Of a stretch of DNA of 33,810 bases, positions 6,753 through 15,897 are shown piece after piece. The notes beneath the pieces were generated by a model. That model was not told where the DNA came from, ran no database searches, and worked only from the letters and a program-made list of their open reading frames with translations. How positions within the stretch are numbered: position 1 is the first letter of the stretch; each line of letters begins with the position of its first letter. A program made the translations under genes and the position numbers. The DNA comes from Ruminococcaceae bacterium UBA1734 (lineage in GTDB: Bacteria > Bacillota > Clostridia > Oscillospirales > Acutalibacteraceae): NCBI GenBank assembly GCA_002315765.1, contig DCIE01000007.1:1286-35095 (forward strand). Direction: 5' to 3'.

Positions 6753-7961
6753 ATGAAAAACATTCCTTTTTCCCCACCGGATATAACCGAAAGCGAAATA
6801 GAAGAGGTCGTTAAGGTTCTTAGAAGCGGTTGGATAACATCGGGCCCTAAAAAAGCAGAGTTTGAAAAAATGCTTTGTGAGTACTGCGGTGTTTCAGGCT
6901 CAATTTGTCTGTCTTCGGCTACCGCTTGTATGGAACTGGTATTGAGAGTTTTGGGTGTAGGCCCCGGAGACGAGGTAATAACATCCGCTTATACATACAC
7001 GGCGTCCGCTTCTGTTATACATCATGTAGGTGCAAAAATCGTTTTGGTTGATACAAAGCCTAATTCGTTTGAGATGGACTTAGCGGCTTTGGAAAATGCA
7101 ATAACCGAAAAAACAAAGGTAATAATTCCTGTCGATTTAGGCGGTCGAATTTGCGATTACGACAAGATATTTGAGATTGTCGAAAGGAAAAAATCTCTAT
7201 TCAAGACGGGGAAAAACAGTTTGTCCGATGCTTTTGGCAGAATTGTTGTTTTGGCTGATGCCGCCCATAGTTTGGGTTCAAAACGAAACGGCTTAAGAAG
7301 CGGACAGTTTGCCGATTTTACCTCATTTTCTTTCCATGCCGTTAAGAATTTAACCACTGCCGAGGGCGGTGCCGTTGTTTGGAAAAATAATGCGGTTATT
7401 AATAATGAGAATTTATATAAGCAGTTTATGTTGTTCTCATTACACGGCCAAAACAAGGATGCTCTTAATAAAGCACAGGCAGGTGCTTGGGAATATGATA
7501 TTATGTTCCCGGGTTATAAGTGCAATATGACTGATATTCAGGCAGCTATCGGTATTTCTCAGCTTAACCGTTATGACAGTATGTTGGCGCATAGACGCAA
7601 ACTTGTAGAAAATTATAATGCCGAGATTTCGGAATTTACAACTCAGACATTGATTCATTTCGATGACAATAACGAGTCAAACTGCCATTTGTATTTGGCA
7701 AGATTTCCTATTACATTAGAACAGCGCAACAAAATAATCATTGATTGCGGTGAAAAGGGAGTTAGCCTTAATGTTCATTATAAGCCACTTCCGCTACTTA
7801 CCGCTTATTCCGATTTAGGCTTCAATATTAAAGATTTTCCCAATGCTTATAATCAGTATTATAATGAAATTACATTCCCTCTTTATTCTACCTTGAGTTT
7901 TGAGGACCAAAAATATATTATTGATGTGTTTAAGGAAACATACCGCAAAAATATAAAATAA
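6753..7961 (+). CDS. DegT/DnrJ/EryC1/StrS sugar aminotransferase
   Basis: PLP-dependent aminotransferase acting on a nucleotide-linked keto sugar, 402 residues. The PLP lysine is K198 in SFSFHAVKNLTTAEGG. The cofactor-binding DAAHSLGS (169-176) and the N-terminal SGWITSGP are typical of the family. The start is ATG after AAGGAG. The next gene encodes the initiating sugar transferase, the same pairing seen where a 4-amino sugar such as a bacillosamine-type residue is made first. No 4,6-dehydratase is present in the window, so the keto sugar must come from elsewhere. The exact substrate cannot be read from sequence. Confidence 0.9.
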   Translation: MKNIPFSPPDITESEIEEVVKVLRSGWITSGPKKAEFEKMLCEYCGVSGSICLSSATACMELVLRVLGVGPGDEVITSAYTYTASASVIHHVGAKIVLVDTKPNSFEMDLAALENAITEKTKVIIPVDLGGRICDYDKIFEIVERKKSLFKTGKNSLSDAFGRIVVLADAAHSLGSKRNGLRSGQFADFTSFSFHAVKNLTTAEGGAVVWKNNAVINNENLYKQFMLFSLHGQNKDALNKAQAGAWEYDIMFPGYKCNMTDIQAAIGISQLNRYDSMLAHRRKLVENYNAEISEFTTQTLIHFDDNNESNCHLYLARFPITLEQRNKIIIDCGEKGVSLNVHYKPLPLLTAYSDLGFNIKDFPNAYNQYYNEITFPLYSTLSFEDQKYIIDVFKETYRKNIK

Positions 7962-7980
7962 GCAGTTAAGGGAGATATCT

Positions 7981-9828
7981 ATGGTCGCATGGGAAAAGTT
8001 GCCCAAAGAAATGCAAAACGATACGGTAAAGGTGTATTACGATTTGCTGAAAAAGAGAAAAGTAAGCCTTGCTTTGAAGCGTTGTTTTGACATTTTTATC
8101 GCAACAATAATTACACTTGTGTTGCTAATTCCAATGCTTGTTATTTCAGTTGCCATTAAGCTGGATTCTAAGGGCAGCGTAATATTCAAGCAGGAAAGAA
8201 TAACTACATATTACAAGAAGTTCTATATTTATAAATTCAGAACTATGGTGTCTAATGCGGAACAACTGGGCACACAAATTACTGTAAGCGATGACAATAG
8301 AATAACAAAGGTGGGAAAGGTTTTAAGAAAATTCCACCTTGACGAAATCCCTCAATTGTTCAATATTTTAAAGGGCGAAATGTCTTTTGTAGGTACAAGA
8401 CCTGAGGTTGAAAGATATGTAAAGGTTTATACAGACGAAATGTTGGCAACCTTGCTTTTACCTGCCGGAGTAACTTCTCTTGCAAGTATAAAATATAAGG
8501 ACGAATTTGAATTAATAAGCAGCGCCGAAGATTGCGATGACATATATATTAATAAGGTTTTACCTGATAAGATGAAATATAATGTACAGGCGCTTAAAAA
8601 CTTTAACATCTTATTTGACATAGGCATTATGTTTAAAACTTTTTTCTCGGTATTCGTTAAAGAAGCGGAGGATACGGCAAAAAATGACACAAAAAAAGCA
8701 CTCATTATTGCCGAGGATGCACGAAGTTTGATACTTACTCGAAAAGAATTGCTTTTATCCATTATGGATGCCGGTATTTCCATTGACACTTTTTTACCTT
8801 ATGATGATTATTGTGAGGAATTAAAAGCAATGGGAATAAAGGTTATTGATGTTCCTTTTGACAGACGAAGCACAAATCCTTTTAATGATATTAAACTGTT
8901 TTTTACATATAAAAAATTAATAAAAGAAAAATATGATTTCGGAATAACATATTCCATAAAGCCCAATATTTACGGCGGAATAGCTATGCGAAAAAAGTCA
9001 ATCCCCTATTATATTAATGTTACCGGAACAGGTTCGGCGTTTTATAAAGGCGGATTACTTAAAAGTATAATTGAAATATTATATTTGCCTTCATCAAGAC
9101 ATGCCGGTGGCTTGTTCTTTGAAAACAGCCATGATAGGGATACCTTTGTAGAAGCTCGTCTTTGCAAAAAGGAAAAAACTTATGTTCTAAACGGTGCAGG
9201 TATAAATACATCGGAGTTTCTACCTGAAAATTATCCTAATAACCATATAAAGAAAATCCTATACATCGGACGGCTTATGGAAGAAAAGGGTATAGAAGAT
9301 TTATATCCCGTAATAAAAGATTGTAATGACAAAAACAAAGATGTGGTTTTTGAGTTTTTAGGCGAATTTGAGGATACTTATAAAGAATCTTTTGAAAAGT
9401 TTTTGCAACTTAAAAATGTAATTTACTACGGATATCAAAATAATGTGAGAGATTATATCAAAAATTGCAACTGCTTGATATTGCCCTCATATCACGAGGG
9501 TATGGCAAATGTTCTTTTGGAGGCTGCGGCTTTAGGTCGTCCGCTTTTAGCATCCGATATTCCGGGATGTCGGGAGGCTGTAATGGATGGAGTCAGCGGA
9601 TATTTATTTAAGGCCGGAGATGGCGTTGATATTAAAGAAAAGGTTAATTTATTCCTGTCTTTAGAATATAATCAAATGGAAAAGATGGGCAAGGAATCAA
9701 GAAAGCATATTGAAGATAATTTTGAAAGAAAAGATGTTGTCAATAATGCTCTTGGCGTAATTGGGGTGAAAACAGAGATTGGAAAGAGTAATAAGACAGG
9801 ACACGGACGAAATACAGTTAGGGTATAG
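7981..9828 (+). CDS. Fused initiating sugar transferase and GT4 glycosyltransferase
   Basis: One 615-residue polypeptide with two enzymes. Residues 1-225 are a bacterial sugar transferase (PF02397 type) that moves sugar-1-phosphate to undecaprenyl phosphate. It has a hydrophobic membrane segment (37-58), KFRTM (85-89), the catalytic Asp-Glu pair in LDEIPQL (D121, E122), and SFVGTRPE. Residues from about 238 form a GT-B fold glycosyltransferase of family 4, with YIGRLMEEKG and an E-x7-E motif (E506, E514). The two are usually separate proteins. There is no internal stop or frameshift in the read. The fusion could couple transfer of the first and second sugars. The start is ATG after GGGAGA. 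Confidence 0.9.
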   Translation: MVAWEKLPKEMQNDTVKVYYDLLKKRKVSLALKRCFDIFIATIITLVLLIPMLVISVAIKLDSKGSVIFKQERITTYYKKFYIYKFRTMVSNAEQLGTQITVSDDNRITKVGKVLRKFHLDEIPQLFNILKGEMSFVGTRPEVERYVKVYTDEMLATLLLPAGVTSLASIKYKDEFELISSAEDCDDIYINKVLPDKMKYNVQALKNFNILFDIGIMFKTFFSVFVKEAEDTAKNDTKKALIIAEDARSLILTRKELLLSIMDAGISIDTFLPYDDYCEELKAMGIKVIDVPFDRRSTNPFNDIKLFFTYKKLIKEKYDFGITYSIKPNIYGGIAMRKKSIPYYINVTGTGSAFYKGGLLKSIIEILYLPSSRHAGGLFFENSHDRDTFVEARLCKKEKTYVLNGAGINTSEFLPENYPNNHIKKILYIGRLMEEKGIEDLYPVIKDCNDKNKDVVFEFLGEFEDTYKESFEKFLQLKNVIYYGYQNNVRDYIKNCNCLILPSYHEGMANVLLEAAALGRPLLASDIPGCREAVMDGVSGYLFKAGDGVDIKEKVNLFLSLEYNQMEKMGKESRKHIEDNFERKDVVNNALGVIGVKTEIGKSNKTGHGRNTVRV

Positions 9829-11035
9829 AGCACCGAAAATACTCGAATGGCTGTTTTTGCTGTATATTTTTGTAAAACCGTTCTATATTTTTACTTCGGG
9901 AAGTTTTCAGCCCGGAGATGTTGTTTTCGTTTTGGCTTTTATTGTATTTATATATTTTAATATGGGTACAAACCTGATATTTTGCAAAAACGATTATGTG
10001 TTGCTGACATTTTTATTTTTTGTAGCTATAATTAATTTTATTTATTTTACATTTTACTTCGATGTGGAGTTTGTTAAATCCATATTGTATTATGTTTTTA
10101 ACTTTCTTTTTATTATCACAGCAAGATTTTTATTAAATGACAGAGAGTTTATTAAAAAATTGTTTTGGGTTTGCAGAATAGTTTTATATTTCCAAATTGT
10201 TATTTATTTTTTGGGAGTCGGACGCTTTTACGAAAGCGACGGCATGATTTCCACAAGATATATGGGAACCTTTAATGACCCTAATCAGTTGGCATTTTAT
10301 GAATTTTCCCTTTTGATGATTTTATATATTATAGATAATATGAAATTAAAAGGTTGTAAAATTAATGTTATAGACTATGCGGCTTTTGTTTTTATTGTTT
10401 ATCTGACATCTTCTACCGGTATGCTTTTGGCATTAGCGGTATTTGCAGGAACTTATCTTGCAATTTTGCTGTTTTCATCGGTTGCCGAAAAGGATGCTCA
10501 GAACAGAAGCCGAGTAATGTGGACACTTTTTATTATCGGTGTTTTGTTGGTAGTGTTTTTCATTAATAAAAACTTTATTATATCACAAATGGAAAAAAGT
10601 GAACTTTTTTCAAGACTTCTTGAAAAAGAAACCCTTACAACCTCAACTACGGGTTCTGAATTGGCAGAGGCTTCGATTTGGCAGGATAGAAATATAGATA
10701 AGTTATATATTTATCCTACTTATAATATTTTCGGTGCAGGTCAGGGACATTTCGAAAGATTTTGGAAGGCACATTCTTCGGGAGAAATACACTCTACATT
10801 GCTTAGTATTCTTTTTTGTTACGGAGTAATTCCTACCGTACTGTTTTTGCATTGGATTTGGAAAAACATTCAAAGAAGTTCAAAGTATTTTATACCGGTT
10901 TTTGCCGCTGTTTTTATCGAAGGACTTACCTTGCTTAACCAAAGGCAACCTACCTTTTGGCTTTTATTTCTTTTAGCTTATGCTTATAGAGCTATGGAGG
11001 AAAACAAATATGAAAATGATATTTATTCACGATAA
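9779..11035 (+). CDS. Wzy-type O-antigen/polysaccharide polymerase
   Basis: Very hydrophobic 418-residue protein with about 10-12 membrane segments, fitting the polymerase that joins lipid-linked repeat units on the outer face of the membrane. The motifs FNDPNQLAFYEFSLL and STGMLLALAVF, and the large loop with GAGQGHFERFW, are typical of O-antigen polymerases, which otherwise show little sequence conservation. The likely start is TTG 9779, about 10 nt after GGGGTG; no in-frame ATG lies near the N terminus. It overlaps the previous gene by 50 nt, implying translational coupling. The presence of Wzx two genes later supports the role. Confidence 0.8.
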   Translation: MERVIRQDTDEIQLGYRAPKILEWLFLLYIFVKPFYIFTSGSFQPGDVVFVLAFIVFIYFNMGTNLIFCKNDYVLLTFLFFVAIINFIYFTFYFDVEFVKSILYYVFNFLFIITARFLLNDREFIKKLFWVCRIVLYFQIVIYFLGVGRFYESDGMISTRYMGTFNDPNQLAFYEFSLLMILYIIDNMKLKGCKINVIDYAAFVFIVYLTSSTGMLLALAVFAGTYLAILLFSSVAEKDAQNRSRVMWTLFIIGVLLVVFFINKNFIISQMEKSELFSRLLEKETLTTSTTGSELAEASIWQDRNIDKLYIYPTYNIFGAGQGHFERFWKAHSSGEIHSTLLSILFCYGVIPTVLFLHWIWKNIQRSSKYFIPVFAAVFIEGLTLLNQRQPTFWLLFLLAYAYRAMEENKYENDIYSR

Positions 11036-12182
11036 CCGTTTTTGGGTAAATGACGGTAAATATTACAGTTACGGTCATTTTGCCTACGATTTGTTGTGGA
11101 AAAGATATTTAAGATATTTTGATGAAATTACGGTGGGCGGAAGAATTGCAGAAACCCAAGACAAAGAACTGCTAAAGGGATTCAGTGTTTCAAGCGGTGA
11201 TAATGTTTCGTTTTTCGGTCTTCCTAATTTAATGTCTTTTTCAGGACTTAAACAGATAGGAAAAGCAAAGGCGATTATTACAAAACAAATGAAGGATGCC
11301 GATGTGGCGGTTATCAGATTACCGAGCAATTTAGGATATTTGGCTTGCAGTATTGCGAGAAAACTTAACAAACCCTATATGATTGAGGTTGTGGGATGCA
11401 CTTGGGACGACCTTTGGAATATAGGCTCGGTAACCGGTAAGGTATATGCCCCGATTTCGTTTTTAATCGAAAAGAAATGTGTAAAAAAAGCACCAAATGT
11501 TTTATATGTTTCAAGACGGTTTTTGCAAAATAGATATCCCAATAAACATTTTAATATGGGTTGCTCAGATACGAATATTAATCCAAGTGATATTTCGGTT
11601 CTTGAAAGAAGAATTGAAAAAATACAGAATATGAATTCTTCCACGGAAATAAGAATCGGTTTAATTGCATCTCTTAATGTGGGATATAAAGGACACGATA
11701 CGGCTATTTTTGCCCTGAAAGATATAATTAAAAAGTATAAAAATGTTAAGCTTTGTTTTTTGGGAGACGGAGATAAGACAAAGTGGGAGAATTTGGCAAA
11801 GAAAAACGGTGTGCTTAGTAATGTTGAGTTTTCCGGTGCCCTTCCCGGCGGAGAACCTGTCCTTAACTGGATAGATAATTTAGATATTTTTATAATGCCG
11901 AGTCTTCAGGAAACTTTGGGCAGGGCTCTTATTGAGGCTATGAGTAGAGGTTGTCCCTGTATCGGCGGTGCCGGTACGGCTGTTCCCGAGCAGTTGCCGG
12001 ACGATTGTATTCACGGAAGAAAAAATTATAAAGAACTTGCCGATATGGTTTGTTATATGCTTGGCAATCCTCAATATATGAGGCTTTGTGCCGAGGAAAA
12101 TTATCAGCGTTCAAAAAAATATTCGGAAGACATACTGAATATTCGCAGAGATTATTTTTGGAAAAAAGTTTTGGGTGATTAG
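11010..12182 (+). CDS. GT4 family glycosyltransferase
   Basis: Cytosolic GT-B fold glycosyltransferase, 390 residues. The nucleotide-sugar domain has IGLIASLNVGYKGHD, the strand CFLGDGD, and the E-x7-E motif in MPSLQETLGRALIEA (E301, E309). The start is ATG 11010, 9 nt after GGAGG (10996-11000); the site lies inside the end of the polymerase gene, which it overlaps by 26 nt. It would add one sugar of the repeat unit; donor and linkage cannot be deduced. Confidence 0.87.
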   Translation: MKMIFIHDNRFWVNDGKYYSYGHFAYDLLWKRYLRYFDEITVGGRIAETQDKELLKGFSVSSGDNVSFFGLPNLMSFSGLKQIGKAKAIITKQMKDADVAVIRLPSNLGYLACSIARKLNKPYMIEVVGCTWDDLWNIGSVTGKVYAPISFLIEKKCVKKAPNVLYVSRRFLQNRYPNKHFNMGCSDTNINPSDISVLERRIEKIQNMNSSTEIRIGLIASLNVGYKGHDTAIFALKDIIKKYKNVKLCFLGDGDKTKWENLAKKNGVLSNVEFSGALPGGEPVLNWIDNLDIFIMPSLQETLGRALIEAMSRGCPCIGGAGTAVPEQLPDDCIHGRKNYKELADMVCYMLGNPQYMRLCAEENYQRSKKYSEDILNIRRDYFWKKVLGD

Positions 12183-13706
12183 TTGAAATCAAGAACACAA
12201 AAGTCCTTCAAAAATGCCGCTTTCGGTCTTGGAGGACAGGGGATAGAAATAATCCTTAAGGTAATAGGACGAACAATCTTCATTAAATATTTAGCAGTTG
12301 AATATTTAGGTGTCAACGGACTTTTCGGAGAAATTTTGACGGTCCTTTCCTTGGCTGAGCTGGGTATCGGTTCGGCAATCGGATACGCTTTATATAAACC
12401 TTTAAGAGAAGACAATACCAAGAGAATAGCGGCTTTGATGAAGCTTTACCAAAAAGCATATGTTGTTATCGGAATTTTGGTAGGCGTAGTGGGTGCGGTA
12501 CTTATTCCCTTTTTGCATTATATTGTCAAAGACCCAGGTCCGGTGGAAAACGACCTTATTAAAATTTATATTTTTTATTTGTTTAATACGACAATTTCGT
12601 ATTTTTACTCATATAAATCCACATTGCTTACAGCCGACCAAAAGAATTATATGGTTCTTACGGTTAAAGAAATATGCAATATTTCAAGGACGGTATTCCA
12701 AGTAGTTGTTTTGGTGCTATTCAGAAACTTTTATTTGTATTTGGCGGTAGAGTCTTTCTTTATATTTACAAATAATTTTGTGGTATCAAAAATTGTTGAT
12801 AAAAAGTATGAATATTTAAAAACTCAGAAAAACGATGAGAAGCTTGACAAAAAATCCATTAAAGAGATTTTTGTTAATATTAAGGCATTATCTATTACAA
12901 AAATCAGCACGATTCTCGTAAACAGCAGCGATAACACCATTATGAGTGCCGTTTGCGGTATTGTGGAAACCGGTTTATATTCAAACTATGTAATGTTTAC
13001 AACCCTTATTAATACCATACTTTCTCAGTTTTTCAGCAGCCTTTATCCAAGTATCGGTAACTTGAACGCCGAGGGTGATACAAAGAAAAGCCGAGATGTA
13101 TTCGACGGTATTAACCTGTTTGGCTTTTGGCTTTACAGCTTCGCAAGTATAGGAGTTTTTGTACTTGTAAATGATGTAATTACTGTGTGGATAGGTAATA
13201 AATATACTCTTTCTTTAGCAGTAGTGACTGTAATATCCCTTAATGTATATATGCGGGGAATGCATAATAATATTTGGTTGTTTAAAGATTCCTACGGGTT
13301 GTTTAAGTACGGTCAGTATATGTCCATTGCCACCGCTTTAATAAATATCGGATTATCTATTTGGTTCGGTAAGCTATGGGGAGTTTTCGGAATACTTTTG
13401 GCAACAGCGATTTCAAGATTATTCACCAATACATGGTACGACCCATTAATGTTGTTTAAGCACGGCTTTAAAACATCAATATTAAGGTATTATATAGAGT
13501 ATATCGGATATGGGATTTTTGCTGTTTGCGTAGCATTATTCACCTTTAAAATTGCAGGATTAATCCAAGTAAACAGCGTATTTTCTTTAGTTGAAAAGTT
13601 CTTAATAGTTGTTCTTATTCCTAACATTATTTACTTTTTTGCTTTCTTTAAAACAAAAAGATTTTCCTATGTTAAGGAAAGAGTTTTGAGTTTGATTAAA
13701 AAATAG
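12183..13706 (+). CDS. Wzx-type polysaccharide flippase
   Basis: Integral membrane protein of 507 residues with about 12-14 hydrophobic segments. The N terminus (NAAFGLGGQGIEIILKVIGR, then KYLAVEYLGVNGLFGEIL) is typical of the polysaccharide biosynthesis/MOP exporter group that flips lipid-linked repeat units across the membrane. The TTG start immediately follows the TAG stop of the upstream gene, with GGGTGA (12173-12178) as binding site. Together with the Wzy gene two positions upstream it defines a Wzx/Wzy-dependent pathway. Confidence 0.88.
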   Translation: MKSRTQKSFKNAAFGLGGQGIEIILKVIGRTIFIKYLAVEYLGVNGLFGEILTVLSLAELGIGSAIGYALYKPLREDNTKRIAALMKLYQKAYVVIGILVGVVGAVLIPFLHYIVKDPGPVENDLIKIYIFYLFNTTISYFYSYKSTLLTADQKNYMVLTVKEICNISRTVFQVVVLVLFRNFYLYLAVESFFIFTNNFVVSKIVDKKYEYLKTQKNDEKLDKKSIKEIFVNIKALSITKISTILVNSSDNTIMSAVCGIVETGLYSNYVMFTTLINTILSQFFSSLYPSIGNLNAEGDTKKSRDVFDGINLFGFWLYSFASIGVFVLVNDVITVWIGNKYTLSLAVVTVISLNVYMRGMHNNIWLFKDSYGLFKYGQYMSIATALINIGLSIWFGKLWGVFGILLATAISRLFTNTWYDPLMLFKHGFKTSILRYYIEYIGYGIFAVCVALFTFKIAGLIQVNSVFSLVEKFLIVVLIPNIIYFFAFFKTKRFSYVKERVLSLIKK

Positions 13707-13718
13707 GAGATTTAGGTT

Positions 13719-14837
13719 TTGAGTATGGAAGAGGGAAAAATCAGGGTTCTTGAAGTGTTTGACAGCCTTGAGATTTCGGGCGGTGTACAAAGTGTCGTTA
13801 TGAATATGGTAAAGGAAATTGATAAAAGTAAATTTCAAATTGACTTTGCCGTGTATGATGCACCGAAGGAAAGGTCATATCAGACACAAGCCGAGGAATA
13901 CGGTGTTAAGGTACATAAAATAAGCAATTTTTCAGAAGCGGGAATAGTAGGATTTTATAAGCAGTTTGTAAAACTGTTGGGTGAAAACAAATACGATGCT
14001 GTTCACGCACATAACCTCTTGCATAACGGGATTATTCTATTGGCGGCAAAAAAATGCGGAATAAAAAACCGAATAAGCCACTCTCATCAATCCTTTGATG
14101 ACCGAAACAATAAATCCCCGAGAAACATTATTTCGGGGATATTTAAAAAACTCAATTTATTTGCAGCAACAAAAAGGGTTGCCTGCAGCGACCTTGCCGC
14201 CGAATTTTTATACGGAAAGAAAAAAGATTATATTTTTCTTCCCAATGCGCTTGATTTAGAAAGATTTAAGGTGGATGAAAGCAAAATACAATTACGCCAC
14301 GATTTCGGAATTAATGACGATAGCAAAAAAGCGCTCTTACATATAGGTAGATTTTCCGCAATGAAAAATCAGTTCTTTCTTATTGAAATTATGAAAAAAT
14401 TGCGAGATGAAAATTGTGTATTGTATATGTGCGGCGAAGGAGAATTAAAGGATGAATTCTTTTCTAAGGTAAAGGAAGAAAAGTTAGAAGAAAAGATAAT
14501 TTATTTAGGGCTCAGAAAGGATATTCCCAAGTTACTTAAAATGAGTGATGTAATGTTATTGCCTTCGCTTTTTGAAGGACTTTCGGTATCCTGTGTTGAA
14601 GCACAAGCAGTGGGAACAAAGGCTTTTATTTCGTCAAATTTATCAAAGCAAACGGATTTAGGATTCGGATTGATTGATTTTTTACCCATTGACAATGCCG
14701 ATATCTGGGTTGATAAAATAAACAAAATAAAATGCATTGAAGAACACCCTACCGAGGAAATACACCAAAAAATGCAACAGCTTAATTTCGGTATTAATGA
14801 AAATTTGAAAGTTTGGGAAAGATTGTATGAAAAATAG
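13719..14837 (+). CDS. GT4 family glycosyltransferase
   Basis: GT-B fold glycosyltransferase, 372 residues. The acceptor domain opens with VLEVFDSLEISGGVQSVV, a common signature of capsule GT4 enzymes, and contains HAHNLLHNG and SHSHQSFDD. The donor domain has LLHIGRFSAMKN and E-x7-E (E286, E294) within LPSLFEGLSVSCVEA. I chose TTG 13719 because it is 8 nt after AGGAGA (13705-13710); the in-frame ATG at 13725 would be 14 nt away. Its end overlaps the next gene by 11 nt. Confidence 0.87.
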   Translation: MSMEEGKIRVLEVFDSLEISGGVQSVVMNMVKEIDKSKFQIDFAVYDAPKERSYQTQAEEYGVKVHKISNFSEAGIVGFYKQFVKLLGENKYDAVHAHNLLHNGIILLAAKKCGIKNRISHSHQSFDDRNNKSPRNIISGIFKKLNLFAATKRVACSDLAAEFLYGKKKDYIFLPNALDLERFKVDESKIQLRHDFGINDDSKKALLHIGRFSAMKNQFFLIEIMKKLRDENCVLYMCGEGELKDEFFSKVKEEKLEEKIIYLGLRKDIPKLLKMSDVMLLPSLFEGLSVSCVEAQAVGTKAFISSNLSKQTDLGFGLIDFLPIDNADIWVDKINKIKCIEEHPTEEIHQKMQQLNFGINENLKVWERLYEK

Positions 14838-15873
14838 CAATTCTGATGTATGTATCAGCATTATAGTCCCTATATACAATGTGGAAAAATATATTCGCAA
14901 ATGCATAGATTCTCTTTTAAGTCAAACCCTTAAGGGTATCGAAATTATTTTGGTTGATGACGGTACTCCGGATAATTGCGGTGCTATAATTGATGATTAT
15001 GCCGATAAATACGACAATATTGTGGTACTTCATAAAGAAAACGGCGGACTTAGTGATGCAAGAAATGCCGGTATGAAGGTGGCATCCGGGGAGTATATTG
15101 GATTTGCGGACCCTGATGATTATGCGGAACCGGATATGTTTGAAAAACTGTATAATTCCATAAGGAACAATGACTTCGATTTGGCAATATGCGGGTATAA
15201 AGAGGTTTTTTCCGATAGGCTTTCTTATGAACGAAAAATGACCTTCTTAAATAATGCGAAATCCATAGGCTGTTTGATTGATAGCTATCTAAATGGCAAC
15301 TTTGGCACTTATGCCTGGAATAAACTATACAAAGCGTCAATTGTTAAAGATAATAAAATTGAATTTCCCGTAGGAGTTCAACTTGTTGAGGATACGATTT
15401 TCTTTTTCACATATATTAACTATATCAAAAGTTTTTCGATTGTAGACGAGTGTCTTTATAATTATATTAGAAATTCAAATAGCATTTGTGCGAAATTTCA
15501 CGATAATGAGATTGAGTATAAAAAACTTGTTATATCAAAAATCGAAAAAGCAGTTGATACAATTTCCCCTTCATTAAATGACAAAAGACAAATAATGTGT
15601 CAAAAAAACACTTGTAAAATCTTTATGAATATGTTAGATAATGTTTATTCGCCGAAAAACAAAGCAAAATTAGGTCAAATATATAAGAAAACAAAAGAAA
15701 TAGCTAACGATGAGTTCTTTAGGGTTAGGATAAAAGATTGCGCTGATATTGGATTTGATAAGAAAAAACGAAAAAAAATAGAATATGTGCTTAAAAGAAA
15801 AATGAAAATGCTATTTTTGTATGAATTTTTTGAAGTGAGAATCAGAGAAAAAATTCAATATTATTTCGGATAG
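14827..15873 (+). CDS. GT2 family glycosyltransferase
   Basis: GT-A fold inverting glycosyltransferase, 348 residues, resembling EpsJ-like capsule enzymes. The N-terminal SIIVPIYNVEKYIRKCIDSLLSQT leads to ILVDDGTPDN (VDD 43-45), then ENGGLSDARNAGM and the metal-binding ADPDD (94-98). The C-terminal region is basic with no clear membrane helix. It starts 11 nt inside the upstream gene. It is a paralogue in outline of the GT2 at 23944. Confidence 0.9.
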   Translation: MKNSNSDVCISIIVPIYNVEKYIRKCIDSLLSQTLKGIEIILVDDGTPDNCGAIIDDYADKYDNIVVLHKENGGLSDARNAGMKVASGEYIGFADPDDYAEPDMFEKLYNSIRNNDFDLAICGYKEVFSDRLSYERKMTFLNNAKSIGCLIDSYLNGNFGTYAWNKLYKASIVKDNKIEFPVGVQLVEDTIFFFTYINYIKSFSIVDECLYNYIRNSNSICAKFHDNEIEYKKLVISKIEKAVDTISPSLNDKRQIMCQKNTCKIFMNMLDNVYSPKNKAKLGQIYKKTKEIANDEFFRVRIKDCADIGFDKKKRKKIEYVLKRKMKMLFLYEFFEVRIREKIQYYFG

Positions 15874-15897
15874 ATTTTGTGGACGGAGGTTGCGGTT

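Noticed and set aside
6479..6763. Antisense open frame opposite the Tyr-rich tail
   Set aside because: A shadow of the repetitive coding strand, with low-complexity residues and no start signals.
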